A DNA stretch of 64,000 nucleotides, taken from assembly GCA_022316685.1 (NCBI GenBank), contig JAKJHU010000030.1:9672360-9736359 (forward strand), read 5' to 3'. Positions 12,201 through 24,961 of the stretch are shown piece by piece. The notes under the pieces are model-generated. The model was not told the origin of the DNA, did no database searches, and saw nothing but the letters and a program-made list of their open reading frames with translations. Position 1 is the stretch's first letter. Every line of letters starts with the position of its first letter. The stretch comes from Progne subis subis (taxonomy: Eukaryota; Chordata; Aves; Passeriformes; Hirundinidae). The translations under genes and the position numbers were made by a program.

Positions 12201-15200
12201 AGAAACCAATAAAGAGTATAATGGAAATTAATTTGCTTTCAAAAATACTACTCTGCAAGGTTCATTATAGAGCACCAGATGTTCTTAATTTACCTTATAA
12301 TTTCCTCCAGTCAGAATTTCAATGAGCACCAACAGATACATCATTATTTATCAGTTTCCCACACCTGTATAACCTTTAATTACAGATGAATTTAAATAAT
12401 ACAAGTGGATCATCCATACATGCAACTGTAGTCAGTGTAACTATAACCATAGCTGCACAAACAATACCTAAGCTATTTCTGGTACCTGTTGAATTTATTA
12501 AAATGTTCTTCCAAACTTCCTTAAAACTAGGACTTGGTATATTCCACATTGTCATGTGTATGTCCCTGGCATTGAAGCTATAATATGTTGGGTTTATGGC
12601 TTATATTGCCTGTGTTGGAAATGCACTGATTTTTCAAATGTACCATGGTGTATAAAGCACTTGATATTGACTTAGTTAATGGCTTAGTTAATAGTCCTAT
12701 GTCATAAACTAAATCAAAGCTTTTTTTCTTCAAACACTAGGCAACATTACATTTGTTAAGAAATATTTGGAAGCAACTTATTTCAGCCAGCCATATTAAG
12801 TCACAAAAGTACAGGAAAGTATTCCAGCTACATGCTGCTTCTGTCATCTTTGAAGTTTTGACTTTTTCCTCTGTGATAAATGAAAAGGGCAGCAGTCTTG
12901 TGGAAAGTCTGATTTTGAGCTGGAATGCAGCATGTTGTTCACATGGGACCTACTAGGTGATTGGGGACTGAACTGCTAGCAGTATCTTGGGAATTTCAAT
13001 CTCAAAGGATTGGGGAAAAAAAAAAAAAAAAAATTCCTAAACACTTTTTCTAGATGGCTTATAGTTTGCAATAATATTGATTCTGAAATACATTGAATTT
13101 TTATTTACCTGCTTTAGAGAGTGAAATTCCACAGGGGTTTAAGATTTGTGCTGATTCAGATGGCTTTTTTCCAGATCAGAGGCTTTTTGGAAGTACAGTA
13201 ATTCAGAAATGAAAGATTTTCTTGCTAAATTGATGTCCACATGAGATACTGAAGTCAGTGAGAAAATGCTTACACGTTGATTTCTCCAGTGAAAAGCTGT
13301 AGGTCTTTATATTCCTATATTAAACTTCCTTTGCAGTTATATTATGTGAAAATTAAATGCCTGTTTTTTCCCTTTTTTCCCAGTTAATTTTTTATATAAA
13401 TGTGAGTACCCAAGAGATTTAATGTATAGAAAATATGTGTACATCCTATCTGTTTGGAGGTACAACTGACAACGTAGTCTAAAAGATAATTTTGTCTCCA
13501 TTTTTATTCAGACTACTACGACCACAGTTTCCCCTTCAACATGAAGCAAATTTTCTATAAAAGAAAGTGCAGGTAAGAATTGTCAGCTCCCTGGGGGAAA
13601 AAAGAATCTATTAATTAGTATATTGAAGTATATTGAAGTATATTTTATTAGTATGGGAAAGAAAGTTAACATGGTGCCAATAGCTGACTATTTGTTCTGC
13701 ATTCTTTTTTATAGCTATTCTTTTAAAAAGGAAACACTTTTGTTTGGATGTGTTAGGTATGTTATAACTACTTCAAATATTCAAAAGACTCCTCTAGAAT
13801 AGTATTCATGTTTGTGATTATTTTCTGTAATAGGAAGAGTCAGTGAGGTTTTGAATTGGTAGAGTAGAAGTAGTCAAGATTATTAACTTGAAAGACTGCA
13901 AAAGAACAGGGAAATAGGAAAACCTATTTGACAATGAGAAATTAGAGCACGCTTCTGCACTTCTCTGTGTGCTGCTAATGACAGTGAGGTCTTGTCTTTA
14001 AGATTAAATTTGTGCATACTTTCATCTTGTACTGACACATAAAATATGCCACAAAAGGGAAGATTTGTCATAATTGTCATTCCATCTTGGGATGACTGTT
14101 TCAAGGTTTCATATTACATTCTAGCTACTTCTTCTGATCAGACCCTGACAAAAGAAATACTCTGATATACCTTTTATTTAAACTTTATAGATGACATTAT
14201 TTTTTCAATATTTCCTTATAATAAATTAAATGTCTTCATGTCCCTGAATTAATCTACTTTCTTGACAGAATGCTTAGAATAGACAGTAAATTCCAAGCCA
14301 AAGTTGTTGTATCTTAGCAGGTGAAAAGAATAATCCTTGTACATCTGTACATTAGGATTTGAACAAGGTAGTAAATAAGTCATTGAAGCATATTTAGTAG
14401 AAAACTGGTAAGCAGTTTAAACTGCAAATGCCAGCTGAATGTGAGCATTATTAATAGGAAATTGACTATTATTTCAATTGTTGGTATTATTGAAGCAGAG
14501 TGAAACAGTATTTCCATTATGATGGAAATTACTGGCATTTTCACTATTTTAAGTAGGGTGGCAGACCATATTTTGCACTTCCAAGTGCTGGTGAAAACTA
14601 CCAGCTCAAAGGGTAAATATCTTGAAGGTGAGAAACATGCTACATTTCATGGTCATGAATGATTTTCTTTTGTTTTTAAACGAAAAAAGTAAAAAGTGAA
14701 ACTATAAAAAGTTCTGCCTGCCTTTCTCTCCAAATGATTAGAAGAAAAGTAAAAAGAAAATAATATTTTCTTAAGAAACAAAACCAAAATTTGTCAAAAC
14801 CAAATACAACTTCAACAAATGTAGACTTAAAGAAAAATGAGTAACCTTCTAAAAGTTTCTGAGTTCCTCTTTTTCTCAAGAAATGCCAAAATATATTTCA
14901 GCCATTAAGTATAATAGTAAATTACTTTGAAAGAAAATTATGTTCATTTTACTGAAAGCAGCATTCAGAAACTAGTTAAAAATCAAAAAAAACATATATT
15001 AGGAAGAGGATTATAAAACTTTAACTTTTATTTCTTGAGTATGTAGAACAGCAAAATCTTGGCTTTTCTTCTTTTCCATATCTCAAGATGGCAGTGTTTC
15101 AGAATACTTCCTATTTCTTCATTCTACATAATCTTAACATTTGTTTGAACAGTGTACTAAGTTTAATGACTGCATCTCAAGGTTCAAACCAGGTATGGGC

Positions 15201-15995
15201 CACATGTCATGTACTGGAGAGATCATCACTTTCGATTAGCTCTAGAAAAGCTGTTATAGGAAGGTTACATAAAATATGGATATTGCTTTCAAAGGCCACT
15301 GGTATGTACTTTCTTACATAGATTGTATACATTTTTGAATGGAAATTTTTTTTTTCTTTCAGCAATTTAATCATGACTGAGTTTGTTAGGATGGGCTCCC
15401 TGCTTGTGTCCAGGAAGTCTACTAATTCACAGAGACAGTGTCTGAAATAGAAGTTCAGATCTGAAGCCGTAAGTGTTAAAAAGCAAAGTCCTTTCATCCA
15501 TGCTTGAGGATGAGTTGCACTAGCAGTAAATCTCAAATGCTTCTGAATCAATTGGACACTGTTCTCAGCTAGTTCAGAGTTCACAATAGCTTTGATGGAC
15601 ATAGGATGGGAATGCATGATCAAGCAGTTTTCTGTTCAGCCGTGATAACACAATTTCCTTATGTGGACAACCCCTCATGCCTAGACAGAGTTAGGAACAG
15701 CTGTTAGCTCATGAGGAGATGCTAGCTTCTGTTAATCCTGGCATGGATGAGATTTTCAAAGTAATAATTCTCTGGAAACCCCTCTTTGCTCAAAAGAAAC
15801 TGTTTGTCACTCCCTTGACTCAGGCCAGGATCAAAACCGATTTTTAATTTTTGTTAAAAAATAAATTTTGTTAATTTTTAATTAAATTAAAATTTAATTT
15901 TAAATATCTGTTGCTAACACTCAGAATAGAACATATACATTAAGAACATATATATTTTAATATGTAAATATAAATATAAGTATGTGATTGATGCT
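9271..15995. other. Long AT-rich stretch without recognised gene
   Basis: In 6.7 kb I recognise no transposon or gene. It has short simple repeats (for example TA repeats near 11791-11803 and poly(A) near 13015-13033) and AT-rich unique sequence. The 138-codon open frame at 15207-15623 (minus) and the 111-codon one at 11990-12325 (plus) are the longest; neither shows a motif I know. They could be chance frames or parts of old pseudogenes. Confidence 0.5.
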
Positions 15996-16051
15996 TGAAG
16001 AGTGAGGAGGGGAGAGAAAGAAGTCAAGGAGGAGAGAGAGAAAGAGCGAGG

Positions 16052-16087
<36 letters not shown>
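15996..16087. repeat. Polypurine tract with (GA)n microsatellite
   Basis: An almost pure purine strand runs from about 15996 and ends in an uninterrupted GA repeat at roughly 16054-16087. Such mirror-symmetric polypurine tracts can form triplex (H-DNA) and are usually length-polymorphic. Confidence 0.9.
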
Positions 16088-16090
<3 letters not shown>

Positions 16091-16241
16091 GGGAACTTTT
16101 CCTACTCAGCGTAACACTGAAGTATAGACACAATTCACCTCACTTTAGTCACATCAGAAAGTGCTCTTTCCATCTCTTTTCCTAATAATTTCAGAGACTT
16201 AGTCAATCATCTTTGATGTAGTGCATTAATTGGGTTTATAT

Positions 16242-16609
16242 TGTGTTCCATTTTTATACTGGGAGTTGTAATGTTTTCTATTGCATCCCCTTGGAAACTA
16301 TATCACGTGGTTTGTCCCTGCTGGGCCACACCCATCCCCACACTGGAATGTAACCCAACTCTGTTCCACTCCCACCTTATCCCTGATTGGGCAGTGGCTT
16401 GTCCCTGCCTCTGGGCCCTGCCCCCCAGGGAAAAAGCCCCGGGACAGCCGGGGCCTGGGTCTCTCTGGCACTGGCGGGGATGGGGAAAGAGCTCCTGCCA
16501 GCGGGTGGGCCCCTAAGAATAAAGCCGTGATATCTCCCCGTACAGAGAGCAGGCTCTGTGCCTTTTGCCATCGACGGTCATCTGGGTCTCTCAAAAGACC
16601 TCCCACACA
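16242..16609 (+). mobile_element. Short LTR-like element
   Basis: This GC-richer island of about 370 bp stands in AT-rich DNA. It begins TGTGTTCC and ends CCCACACA. It holds an inverted CCAAT-type box near 16385, an AATAAA signal at 16518-16523, and a U5-like tail with GGGTCTCTC. That order (U3, polyadenylation signal, U5) is what an LTR shows. I could not find a matching target-site duplication, so the ends are provisional. The overlapping open frames of 91-116 codons are by-products of its GC content. Confidence 0.55.
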
Positions 16610-17499
16610 TCTTTGCTATAAATTTCTTTAAATTGTAATTTGGTAATCTTCCAGACTCCAGGAGGCCCATTTGTCAGTTAAATTTGGGGGTTATTTATTC
16701 TCTGATGAAATTAATATTTGTCAGGTTTACAAAGGACTAACAAAATATATGGTATTTTTTTTGTTCTCAGCTGAAACACCGGTTTATCAACAATATTTCA
16801 AGAAAGTCTATAACAAAATATATATTCCTGTATATTCATGTTCCTAAATTTGCTCTTGTTGAATGTCTCTGAGTTAATGAATATGGTTATATTTATTGAG
16901 TATTTGGACTTTAAATTTATTTTTTATGACCCTTGAACTTAGAGATATTAAATGTATTTTGAACTAATTCTCCTAAATGTGCTTCATTTTTGAACTGAGT
17001 GTACATTTGCCTCTTGGTCACCTGCAAAATCCTACACATACTGAGTTGCTTTCTTATGTTGTTTGCAAGCAGGGTTTGCAAAAAGAAGCACTTGGTTCAT
17101 CCAACTGAGTTGGGATATGGTAGGACTTTGAGAGAAAGCACAAGAATAAAGAATCTAATCTTCCATCCCCATTGATGGTGATTTTCACATTCCTATCAAT
17201 GTCACAAATATCCCTCTAGTCCATTTCTCCTTGTCCTTATTTTCGTGTGTGATTCTTAATCATAGTCTTTTATTCCACTCTTCTATATTTCATCCTCAGG
17301 TTTTTTGTTCTGACCAGCAGCTCATTCTATTTATACCTTCCTGCTAGTTTCCTTCTTATTAATACTCTAACCATGATTTTTTAACTGTTCTGTCCATTAT
17401 TTTACCCATTAATTATTGTACCATCCATTATTTTATCAACACTTAATTTTTTATTTTCCAGTATTTCATTTTTTTTCATCAGCGGAGTTACATTATTTT
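16610..17499. other. AT-rich DNA, nothing recognised
   Basis: I see no feature between the LTR-like element and the next repeat. Confidence 0.5.
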
Positions 17500-17947
17500 G
17501 CACATTTGCTCCACCTGCTCTGGTGTGGGTCTCCTCCCTGGGGTGCAGATGATCCTCTGTGGGCTGCAAGGGCACAGTTGCCTCACCATGTTTTACCACA
17601 GGCTGCAGGGAAATCTCAGCTCTGGTGTATGGAGCACCTCCTCCCCCTCCTTCTGCACTGACCTTGGTGTCTGCAGAGCTGCTCTTCTTACATCATCTCA
17701 CTCTGCCCTTCTCTGGCTGAAATTAAAACTGTGCCACCTCTTTTTGTTTTGATTTCTTAAATCTCTTGTCACAGAGGCATTATCATCATTTCAAACTGGC
17801 CCAGCTTTGGCCAGCGGCACATACAACTTTGGAGCCATCAGGAATTGGCTCTCCTGGACACTAAGAAAGCTTCTAGCAGATTCTAACAAGAGCCACTCCT
17901 GTAGCCCCGATGCTACCAAAAAGCAGGCAATGCAAACCCAATACACA
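17500..17947. repeat. Unidentified avian interspersed repeat, copy 1
   Basis: This GC-richer block has clear blockwise similarity to 54085-54500. Shared pieces are GGGCTGCA(A/G)GGGCACAG, TTCACCA/TTTACCA followed by CAGGCTGCA, CACTGACCTTGG, TCTGCAGAG, and a distal AATTGGCTCT/TATTGGCTCT followed by AGAAGC-like and CCCCTGTA-like pieces. It resembles a moderately abundant bird repeat I have met before but cannot name. It may be a non-coding part of an LTR element. The open frames of 81 and 84 codons within it are not considered genes. Confidence 0.65.
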
Positions 17948-19258
17948 TATCTTCTTTGATTTATCAGATTATGCAATAAATGTCCTTACCACAGAATAGC
18001 TGAAAATATTAAATATTAAAGAAAATTAATAGGCTAATTTCATGAAAAGTTTCAGGGATAACTGTTTAAGTCCTGGAAGATTTAAAGTCTAAAGAAGATT
18101 TAGAAGTAGCAGTTTCTCTGCAACTCAGCCTGGCACAAAGCTGATTATCACCTTAAAGGATGTTTTTTATATCTACATAAAAGAGTGAGGCAAGCATGTA
18201 TTTTTTTTCTTTTTTTAAAGGAAATATTCATATGCAGACAGGAAAATAATTTAGCGCAATTCAATTACTGTGATGGAGGATTTGAAAAAAAAAGGGAAAC
18301 ATTTATATTTTTGAGGAAGAATGAAAATGATGAATGACATTGACCTAATTAAACTCTGTAGGTGGAAGAACTATGTTATTGTGAAAGTAATATTAGAAAA
18401 TACTTTCTTCAAAGAGAAAATTGGAAATAAAAGTTGGTGATTCTAAGCTACGATGGACATGTTTGGTATCAATGCAGAGAAAATAAAAATACAAAGAATA
18501 GAATGAAATAAAGGAATGATGCCTATAAGATCATTATTCACAAGATATCTTCCCTGATTTCTTTCTACAGACTTCCTGCATGGTGGTTTTCAAGATAGTT
18601 TCCTGTACTGATTGATATCTATCTTCTACTTTCCCATTTCCAGTAAAATGATATAATTTTTTCCCTTTGAATCTAAACCAGGTTCAGATATTTTTGAGTG
18701 CTTGTCTCTGTAGGATTCAACTGCCATATCAAAACTTTCTTAGGTCAATTTTTAAAAACTTGCTGTTAACTTATGTAACAGACAAAAATGTTTTGACTTA
18801 ACCAGACAGGCATGATTTACAAAGCAGAGAAAGAGTTGCACTGTGGGGTGTTTTCTTTCATGCGTTTTAATTTCTTGTTATTTACACAATGTCAGAAAAA
18901 AATCAATCAGAGAGAGTCAAATTGTCCTGTAATGTATTCTGCTGAAAATCCTTGAGGTCAAACAGGGTATTAATGAGCCTCCATTTATTTCAGATGGCTG
19001 TACTGACAAGTTAATTTTGCCAATGTATTTGGTGGAAAATACCTTAGTATTGTGGTTGGTGGGAAAAGAGAAAAAGAGAAGATAATTACAAACAATCAAA
19101 ATTTCAATAGGGGCTCAAGTCTGTTTTTTTGATGAAAGCAATGTTTTTTAAACTTTCGTGTAATTTTGTATTTTAGGTCATATTTCTATCTATGATATAC
19201 ATAAAAATTGGCTACACTATGTTGAAAGGGCTGTCCAAGGTTCTAGAGTAACAAAATT
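17948..19258. other. AT-rich DNA, nothing recognised
   Basis: Unique-looking AT-rich sequence with short A/T runs. No gene or repeat is recognised. Confidence 0.5.
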
Positions 19259-20400
19259 ATAGGGTCATTGAATCATTAAGGTATGAAAAGACTCAACATC
19301 AGAGTACAACTGTTAACCTAACACTGCCAAGTCCACCACTTAACCCCACCCCATGTGCCACATCTACATGTCCAGGGATGGAGACTCACCACTTTCTTGA
19401 GCAGCTCATTCTAATGAGGTTAATAACTCTTTAATTTTTGTTTTTCCTAATACCCAAACTAAATCTCCCCTGGTGGAAATTTTGGCCATTTCTTCTTGTC
19501 TTACCACATGCTAATTTGGGGAAGAGATAAACACCCACCTCTCTAAAACTTTATTTTGGGTAGCTAGCAGGAAGATCTCTCCTAAGCTTCCTTTTCTGCA
19601 GGCTAAATGACCCCAGTTCCTTCTGCTTATCCTCTTAAGACTTGTGTTTCAGACCATTCAATCAGCTTCTTTGCTCTTCTCTGGACCTGCTCCAACACCT
19701 CCATATGGTTATTGAAGAGAAGGGCTCAAAATCAAACAGTTATTAGAGGTCTGCCTCACCAGTGGTGAGTACAGGGGAAAAATAACTACTCTGGTCCTGC
19801 TGGCCACACTTTTTATGAGACAGGCCAGGATGTCACTGACCTTCTTGGCCACTGAACACAGGCTGGCTTATGTTCAGGCAGCTGTCCAACACTCCCAGGT
19901 CTTTTCCCACTGGGCCACTTTGCAACTACTCTGCCCCCAGCCTGTAGCACTGCATGGGTTTGCTGTGACCTGAGTGCAGGATCTGGCACTTGGTCTTGTT
20001 GAGTGTCTTCCATTTGGCCTCTGGCCATCAATCCAGCCTCTTCATATTCTACTGTAGAGCCCTCCTACCCTCCAGCACATCAATACTCCCACACAATTTC
20101 TTCTGATTTTCTAATATACTGAGGGTGTGCTCAATTCCCTTATCCAGATCATTGATAAAAGTATTAAAGAGTAAAGAGACCTCGAGAAGTCATCATCATT
20201 GACCAGCCAACTGAATTTAAGCCCATTATTTACCGCTGCCTGGGTTTGGCCATTCACCCAGCAAACAAGATACCTGCGTAAACCATGAGCAGCCATTTTC
20301 TCCAGGGTAATTTTTGGGAAGAAGTGTCAAAGGCTTAACTAAAGTTCAGGCAAACAACATCCACATTCTTTCCTCTGTTCTCTACACAGGTTATGATGTA
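19259..20400 (-). mobile_element. CR1 LINE, 3' portion, about 1.1 kb
   Basis: The left end (GTCATTGAATCATTAAGG, then CAACTGTTAACCTAACACTG, then CCACATCTACATGTCCAGGG) is the reverse complement of an avian CR1 3' end. The similarity continues through the 3' UTR into the reverse-transcriptase end, for example AAAGTTCAGGCAAACAACAT near 20340. The element therefore reads right to left and lacks its 5' part. Many indels and stops make it an old, inactive copy. Its right end is uncertain between 20395 and 20475, where an LTR begins. Confidence 0.85.
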
Positions 20401-20475
20401 TGTGAAGGAATACAAGACTGGGGCAACAACAGAGTCCTGGAAGTTATGGGCCAGATGATACCAGAGATGAAAAAG

Positions 20476-20675
20476 TGTCTTGGTTTTGAAAGATAATTGT
20501 CTGCCAGGGAAAGCTAGATCTTCCCTTGGATTGGAGAATGTAAACCCCCTTCTATACAAATTATTATAATTTTGCAATTAGGGGCTTTCAGGCAAAGATA
20601 TGGGAATAGGAGTAACAGTTCTTTACTAGGAATATGAAAAAAAAAAACCAAAGAAAGTACAAATGTAGTAGTACA

Positions 20676-20708
<33 letters not shown>

Positions 20709-21305
20709 ACCAAAAAAAAAAGAAACAAAAACAAACCAAAAAAACCCCCCACAACCAGCAAGCAAGCAAACAAAAATCCTAGGAAAAAACCTTCCAAAGT
20801 CAGGGATATGACCTGACATCCTGTTGGACAGAGTATTGGAAGCAGTCCAAATAAATCCTCCTGGAGTAACAGATGTGGTTCTGTGGAGTAGAGGTGATCC
20901 TGTATAAAGTCCAGTGGTGGCAAGACGGGTCTGGTCTTCCTCTGGGGATCCAGTGGAAAAAAACCCTGATACGTGGTGGTCCTGAGTCTCTGTTTTTATC
21001 TAGCTAGGAACAGTTGGCTCCTCCCCCACTGTGTGGAGCATGTCACAGTGGGATGATGGAATGTGTCATGTCATTGGTGGGCCCTAATGGCCCATTATCA
21101 GAATAAGTCCCCCTGGAGGATGGACGCGGGATGAAAGAGGTAAGAAACACTACCCCACCTGGTTTTAACAGCTGGGCTATTATCAGAAGGCTTCTGCTCC
21201 CCTCCCAGCTGGAGTCACAAGCGATAAGGAAAAAACATCTCCCAAAAAACAGCTTTCAACAGATGAAATAGAATACACATTTTTTTGGTTACATAACCCA
21301 AGACA
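20476..21305 (-). mobile_element. Solo LTR, family C, about 830 bp
   Basis: The ends form a perfect 8-bp inverted repeat, TGTCTTGG at 20476 and CCAAGACA ending at 21305, with TG...CA termini. Read on the minus strand it has a TATA-like AGATAAAAACA box, an AGTAAA signal (TTTACT at 20622-20627 on the plus strand), and the same R/U5 layout as family A, ending AACCAAGACA. A (CAA)n microsatellite at 20678-20710 and A-rich blocks have expanded inside it. The 5-base flanks (AAAAG and TTCTG) do not match, so the TSD has been lost or the insertion has been rearranged. Open frames of 101-111 codons within it come from the simple repeats. Confidence 0.85.
20678..20710. repeat. (CAA)n microsatellite inside the family C LTR
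   Basis: About eleven ACA/CAA units in a row, followed by A-rich imperfect repeats to about 20776. Confidence 0.95.
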
Positions 21306-22480
21306 TTCTGGAATTTTCAAGAGCTCATGCATGGTAAGTTACTCATAAAAATGTAAACTCAGAAGGTGGAAAAACCTCATTTTTAGGGGCAATAAGAAAA
21401 AAAGATAAGTATCTAATGCATATTAAATTCCATGTAAAAGTAAAGATGAAAATAAAGAGCTGCAAACTAATGGAGAAAAAACAATATTTATGAAGAGAGG
21501 TTAACAATTGACTTAAGTGGGAAAAGAAGAACAAATTATCATCGTTGACATCATGGCCATCCAGACAAAGAGAAAGAAGAAATTCTCATCATGGCAATGA
21601 TTGTGTTCCAGGGAAAGACATCATGCTCCAGTGCACAGTGGTGAATACAACAGAAAGGAAACAAGAGATACTAGGACAGTAAACTTTTCCCTGCAATAAT
21701 ATTTAAGAGAGACATTTCATAGTAAATAAGTAATTCAGACTGTGTTAGCATTATCAAAACTGTTTTGATTAAATTGTTGAGATATTATGTAAAGTAAAAA
21801 TAAATTGTAAAGAATTATTATTAATTATTTATTAATTTATAAATAATACCTTGTATTTTTTATGCAAATAGAATTACATATTCAGTTTCTAATCTCAGAT
21901 TATTTTTTTTTCTTGACCTTCTGTAGTTTTTGCAGTTAGTACTACTTAGCCCTGAAGAAATGACAGTAATGACTGATGAATTACAGCATGTCTCAAATAT
22001 AACCAAAGGAAAGAAAGGGAACAAGTGGTTTAATTTTTAAAAAACTCAATTTTAAAATCAATGGCTTTGGAACTTGATATTACAGATCATTTTTTCTCAG
22101 GATAAAGTATAGTACTATTCAGAAGATGATCAGGATACGATTTTCATTATAATGTCAAGAACAACTCAATAGTTGTTCTTGTGAATATGAAAGGACTTAA
22201 CATAAATGATTCTTTTCAAAAATCTCTGATGATTGAGAGAGATTACAGCTCATAACTTAAATGCTTAATGGGTGATATTATCGACATATAAATTAGTGTA
22301 GAATCACTAGAAATAAGTACACACTGTATATTCAAGTCTCCATGCAAGCTCTTTCAGTTTACATAAAGCATGAACAACAGTGAAAACAGCTCTAAAATGA
22401 ACAAGCAGTTATTCACCAGTGTCAATATTGCTCTGTTTCTGAGCATCTGTATGACTACAGGAATTTTCTGGTGTTTAATA
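21306..22480. other. AT-rich DNA with one small hairpin
   Basis: No gene is recognised. An 11-bp inverted repeat with loop CAAT lies at 22156-22181 (arms CAAGAACAACT and AGTTGTTCTTG). Confidence 0.5.
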
Positions 22481-23002
22481 TGTTGGGAACTATGGAAATT
22501 TCTGGTGGGGAGAAAATCAGAAGGATAGAAGTGAGAAAACCATGAACTGAGATGAAGACAGTTTAATAAGTAATGTAAAAGCTGTGCACATAAGCAAAAC
22601 AAAGCAAGGAATTAATTCACTGCTTCCCACGGGGAAGTCAAGTGTTCAGCCTTTTCCAGGAAAGCTCTCATCACACAGAACAGTTACTTGGGAAGACAAA
22701 TGCCACCACTCCAAATGTCCCTCCTTTTCTGCCTTCTTCCCCCAGATATATATACTGAAGATGATGCCATATATTATGGGACAACCCTGTCGCCAGTTTG
22801 GGTCAGCTCTCCAGGCTGTGTCCCCTCACAACTTCTTGTGCATCCCCAGTTCCCTCACTGGTGGGCTGGGGTGAGAAGCAGAAAAGGCCTTGGTGATGTG
22901 CAAATACCACTCAGTAATAATTATCAATACTATCTTCAGTCCATATCCAAACCATAGACCATAGACCATAGTAGATACTGTGAAGAACATGAGACATCAA
23001 CA
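22481..23002 (-). mobile_element. ERVL-type solo LTR, old
   Basis: On the minus strand the order of blocks matches a common avian ERVL-type LTR. At the right end are the TTCTTCACAGTA-like and CTACTATGG-like 5' blocks. Then come GCCTTTTCTGCTTCTCACCC, a CACAAGAAGTTGTGAGGGGA block, a TATA-like run (plus-strand ATATATATAC near 22746-22755), and a 3' part with ACTGTCTTCATCTCAG. No internal region is attached and no TSD is visible. Divergence and indels suggest an old copy. Both ends are approximate. Confidence 0.7.
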
Positions 23003-23508
23003 CATCTATTTTTACTGTCCAGATCAGTGGAAGATATTTCTTTTGAAACACAGTTACAAAAACATTAACATAAATACGTCAAACTGCTACATATAATTAA
23101 ATTAGAATAGGTAGAACAGTAACTTTATATTTAAGCAATAGTTTAGTTAATGATCTTAAAGAAGTATCTGATTTTTACATAGCTGGCCTACTTGCTGCTG
23201 TATGTGCAGCCTGAAAACACTTTGCCCCTGGTGTTGATAGCTATATTAAGCATAAAAATAGTATACATCAAATATTTACTCCCATTCTAATAAACAGTTT
23301 AATAATTGCTCAGAATTAGCCCTAGAAATATACTTCTCAAGAAATACAGGGAACAACAATCTTCATTTGCTTTAAGTTAATTTTTAAATTGTCAGTTTTC
23401 TTCTCTGTTTTAACTGCAATAACTTTTTGTTATTAGAGGACTTACCACATATCTGTGCTTTAAAGACTGAATAAGTTTACTACATTCATAGGATAGGTCT
23501 CGGTTTTT
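23003..23508. other. AT-rich DNA, nothing recognised
   Basis: Short spacer between two LTR-like elements. No feature is seen. Confidence 0.5.
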
Positions 23509-24170
23509 GTTCCGAGATTGAGGTGGTTTTAGAATCTTTTGTCTTCTACAAAGCTCTGAGCCAGACGCAAGAAAGAGACGGAGTCTTCACGTTCTGATTT
23601 TTCAAGGTTGCATGATTTGATTATTGTTTCTTATCTTACAATTTTCTCAGTGCCCAACCAAGGTCTGTGCAGCTGCTCGGGCATCTGATGACTCCTCCTC
23701 ACACTGGGCTGTCACTATCTTTTATACTAATTGCTACGTGTTCTTTATTTATCATTATTTGCCAATACCTATCACTTATACTAAACAGGTCATCCCTACT
23801 TTGACCCAATCTCTTGAGACTACTTTGTGCTACTGTCACTGCAGAAAATGGAGTGAGGGAAGCAGAAAGAAGAAGCAGGAGACAACACCCCAAATCCTCC
23901 ATCTAGCTCCCATTCACTTCAATACTAAAAACCCAAACCTACTGTTTTCTCACCCTGTGATAAGCTAAACTACAATCTTTCACACTCTTGTGGCTTGCAA
24001 TCCTTCCCGCAGTGCAGGAAGCCTTTCCCATGGACTGAGATCAAAGCCAGTGTCCCTCTGAGCTCTGGGCCGGGGTCCCAGACCTCCCCATCCAGGTCTC
24101 TGACCCTCCAGGGCAGCCAAAGGAATGCCCTGACTCCAACAGATAGGGGAAGGATCTTGCTCATATTTCA
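23509..24170 (-). mobile_element. LTR-like element, minus strand
   Basis: A GC-richer block of about 660 bp carries a good minus-strand TATA box (GTATAAAA, reverse complement of 23720-23727). Downstream on that strand is a segment ending in CTCGGAACA near 23509, which fits an R-U5 end. To its right (24000-24170) is a C-rich U3-like part. I could not find matching TSDs, and the right end is uncertain by 200 bases or more. It could instead be another repeat type. Confidence 0.45.
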
Positions 24171-24961
24171 CAGCAATTCATACCCAGATGCTGGGTTTCC
24201 TTGCCCAGTACACAGGTCTTCTACTGTCTGGACAGTCCAGCTTGATGTTGCACAATCATCTCAGAAGCACTTCTGTAATGACATATTTGTGTAGACTCTT
24301 AGTCTGCCTAATATCCATTCTCAGAGACTGAGCTCACCCAACCTCTGGCTCAGGAATTGCATTTTTCCAGGTACAGGTCTTCTCCCACTCTTCAGTTAGT
24401 CCTTGTTGACGTTTGGAAGTGGATTAAAAACACTGACATGCATGCAAAATTGAATTCACTGAAGAGACATTATACTTCCAGATAATCCTAGTTCTTGACA
24501 TTTAGACCTCTCATACTTGCACATACACCCTGGCCTTTTCAGTGCTGGCAATACAAGCCTTTGAGTTCTGTCGTTCATGGTGTCTCCAGCTGCCTGCACT
24601 CATACCTTTTAACACATTTTATATTGCATATATATTGACACCCCCTTCCCTCCATTTGTTAACACCAAGGCTGTTTCACACTGAGGAAGTGCTGATTCCT
24701 TTTGAGTGTCACTTAAAAATACATTAAATCCTGCAAAACAAATAACTATTTATGAGATAAATATTTATAGATACTTTTTTACAGAGAAATACTGATATTT
24801 ATCAGTAGCCCAGAAAGGGTGATAGGTAGGTATAAAATCTTACATTGTTTCTGATGCTGGGAACATGAATCATAAAGCGTTGAGTGTAGATTCTGACACT
24901 TGGAACCCCAAGACAATAAAATTTTGAGCGTACCTCTCATCAGGGCACAGCATGCTGCACG
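24171..24961. other. Unassigned sequence
   Basis: The first 250 bases may still belong to the preceding LTR-like block. No gene is recognised. Confidence 0.4.

Noticed and set aside
16241..16631. Proline-rich frames of 91-116 codons on both strands
   Set aside because: Open on both strands across one GC-rich LTR-like island. This is composition-driven.
20514..20923. Leu/Cys-rich and Gln/Lys-rich frames resembling a membrane protein
   Set aside because: They are translations of the (CAA)n and A-rich simple repeats in the family-C LTR.
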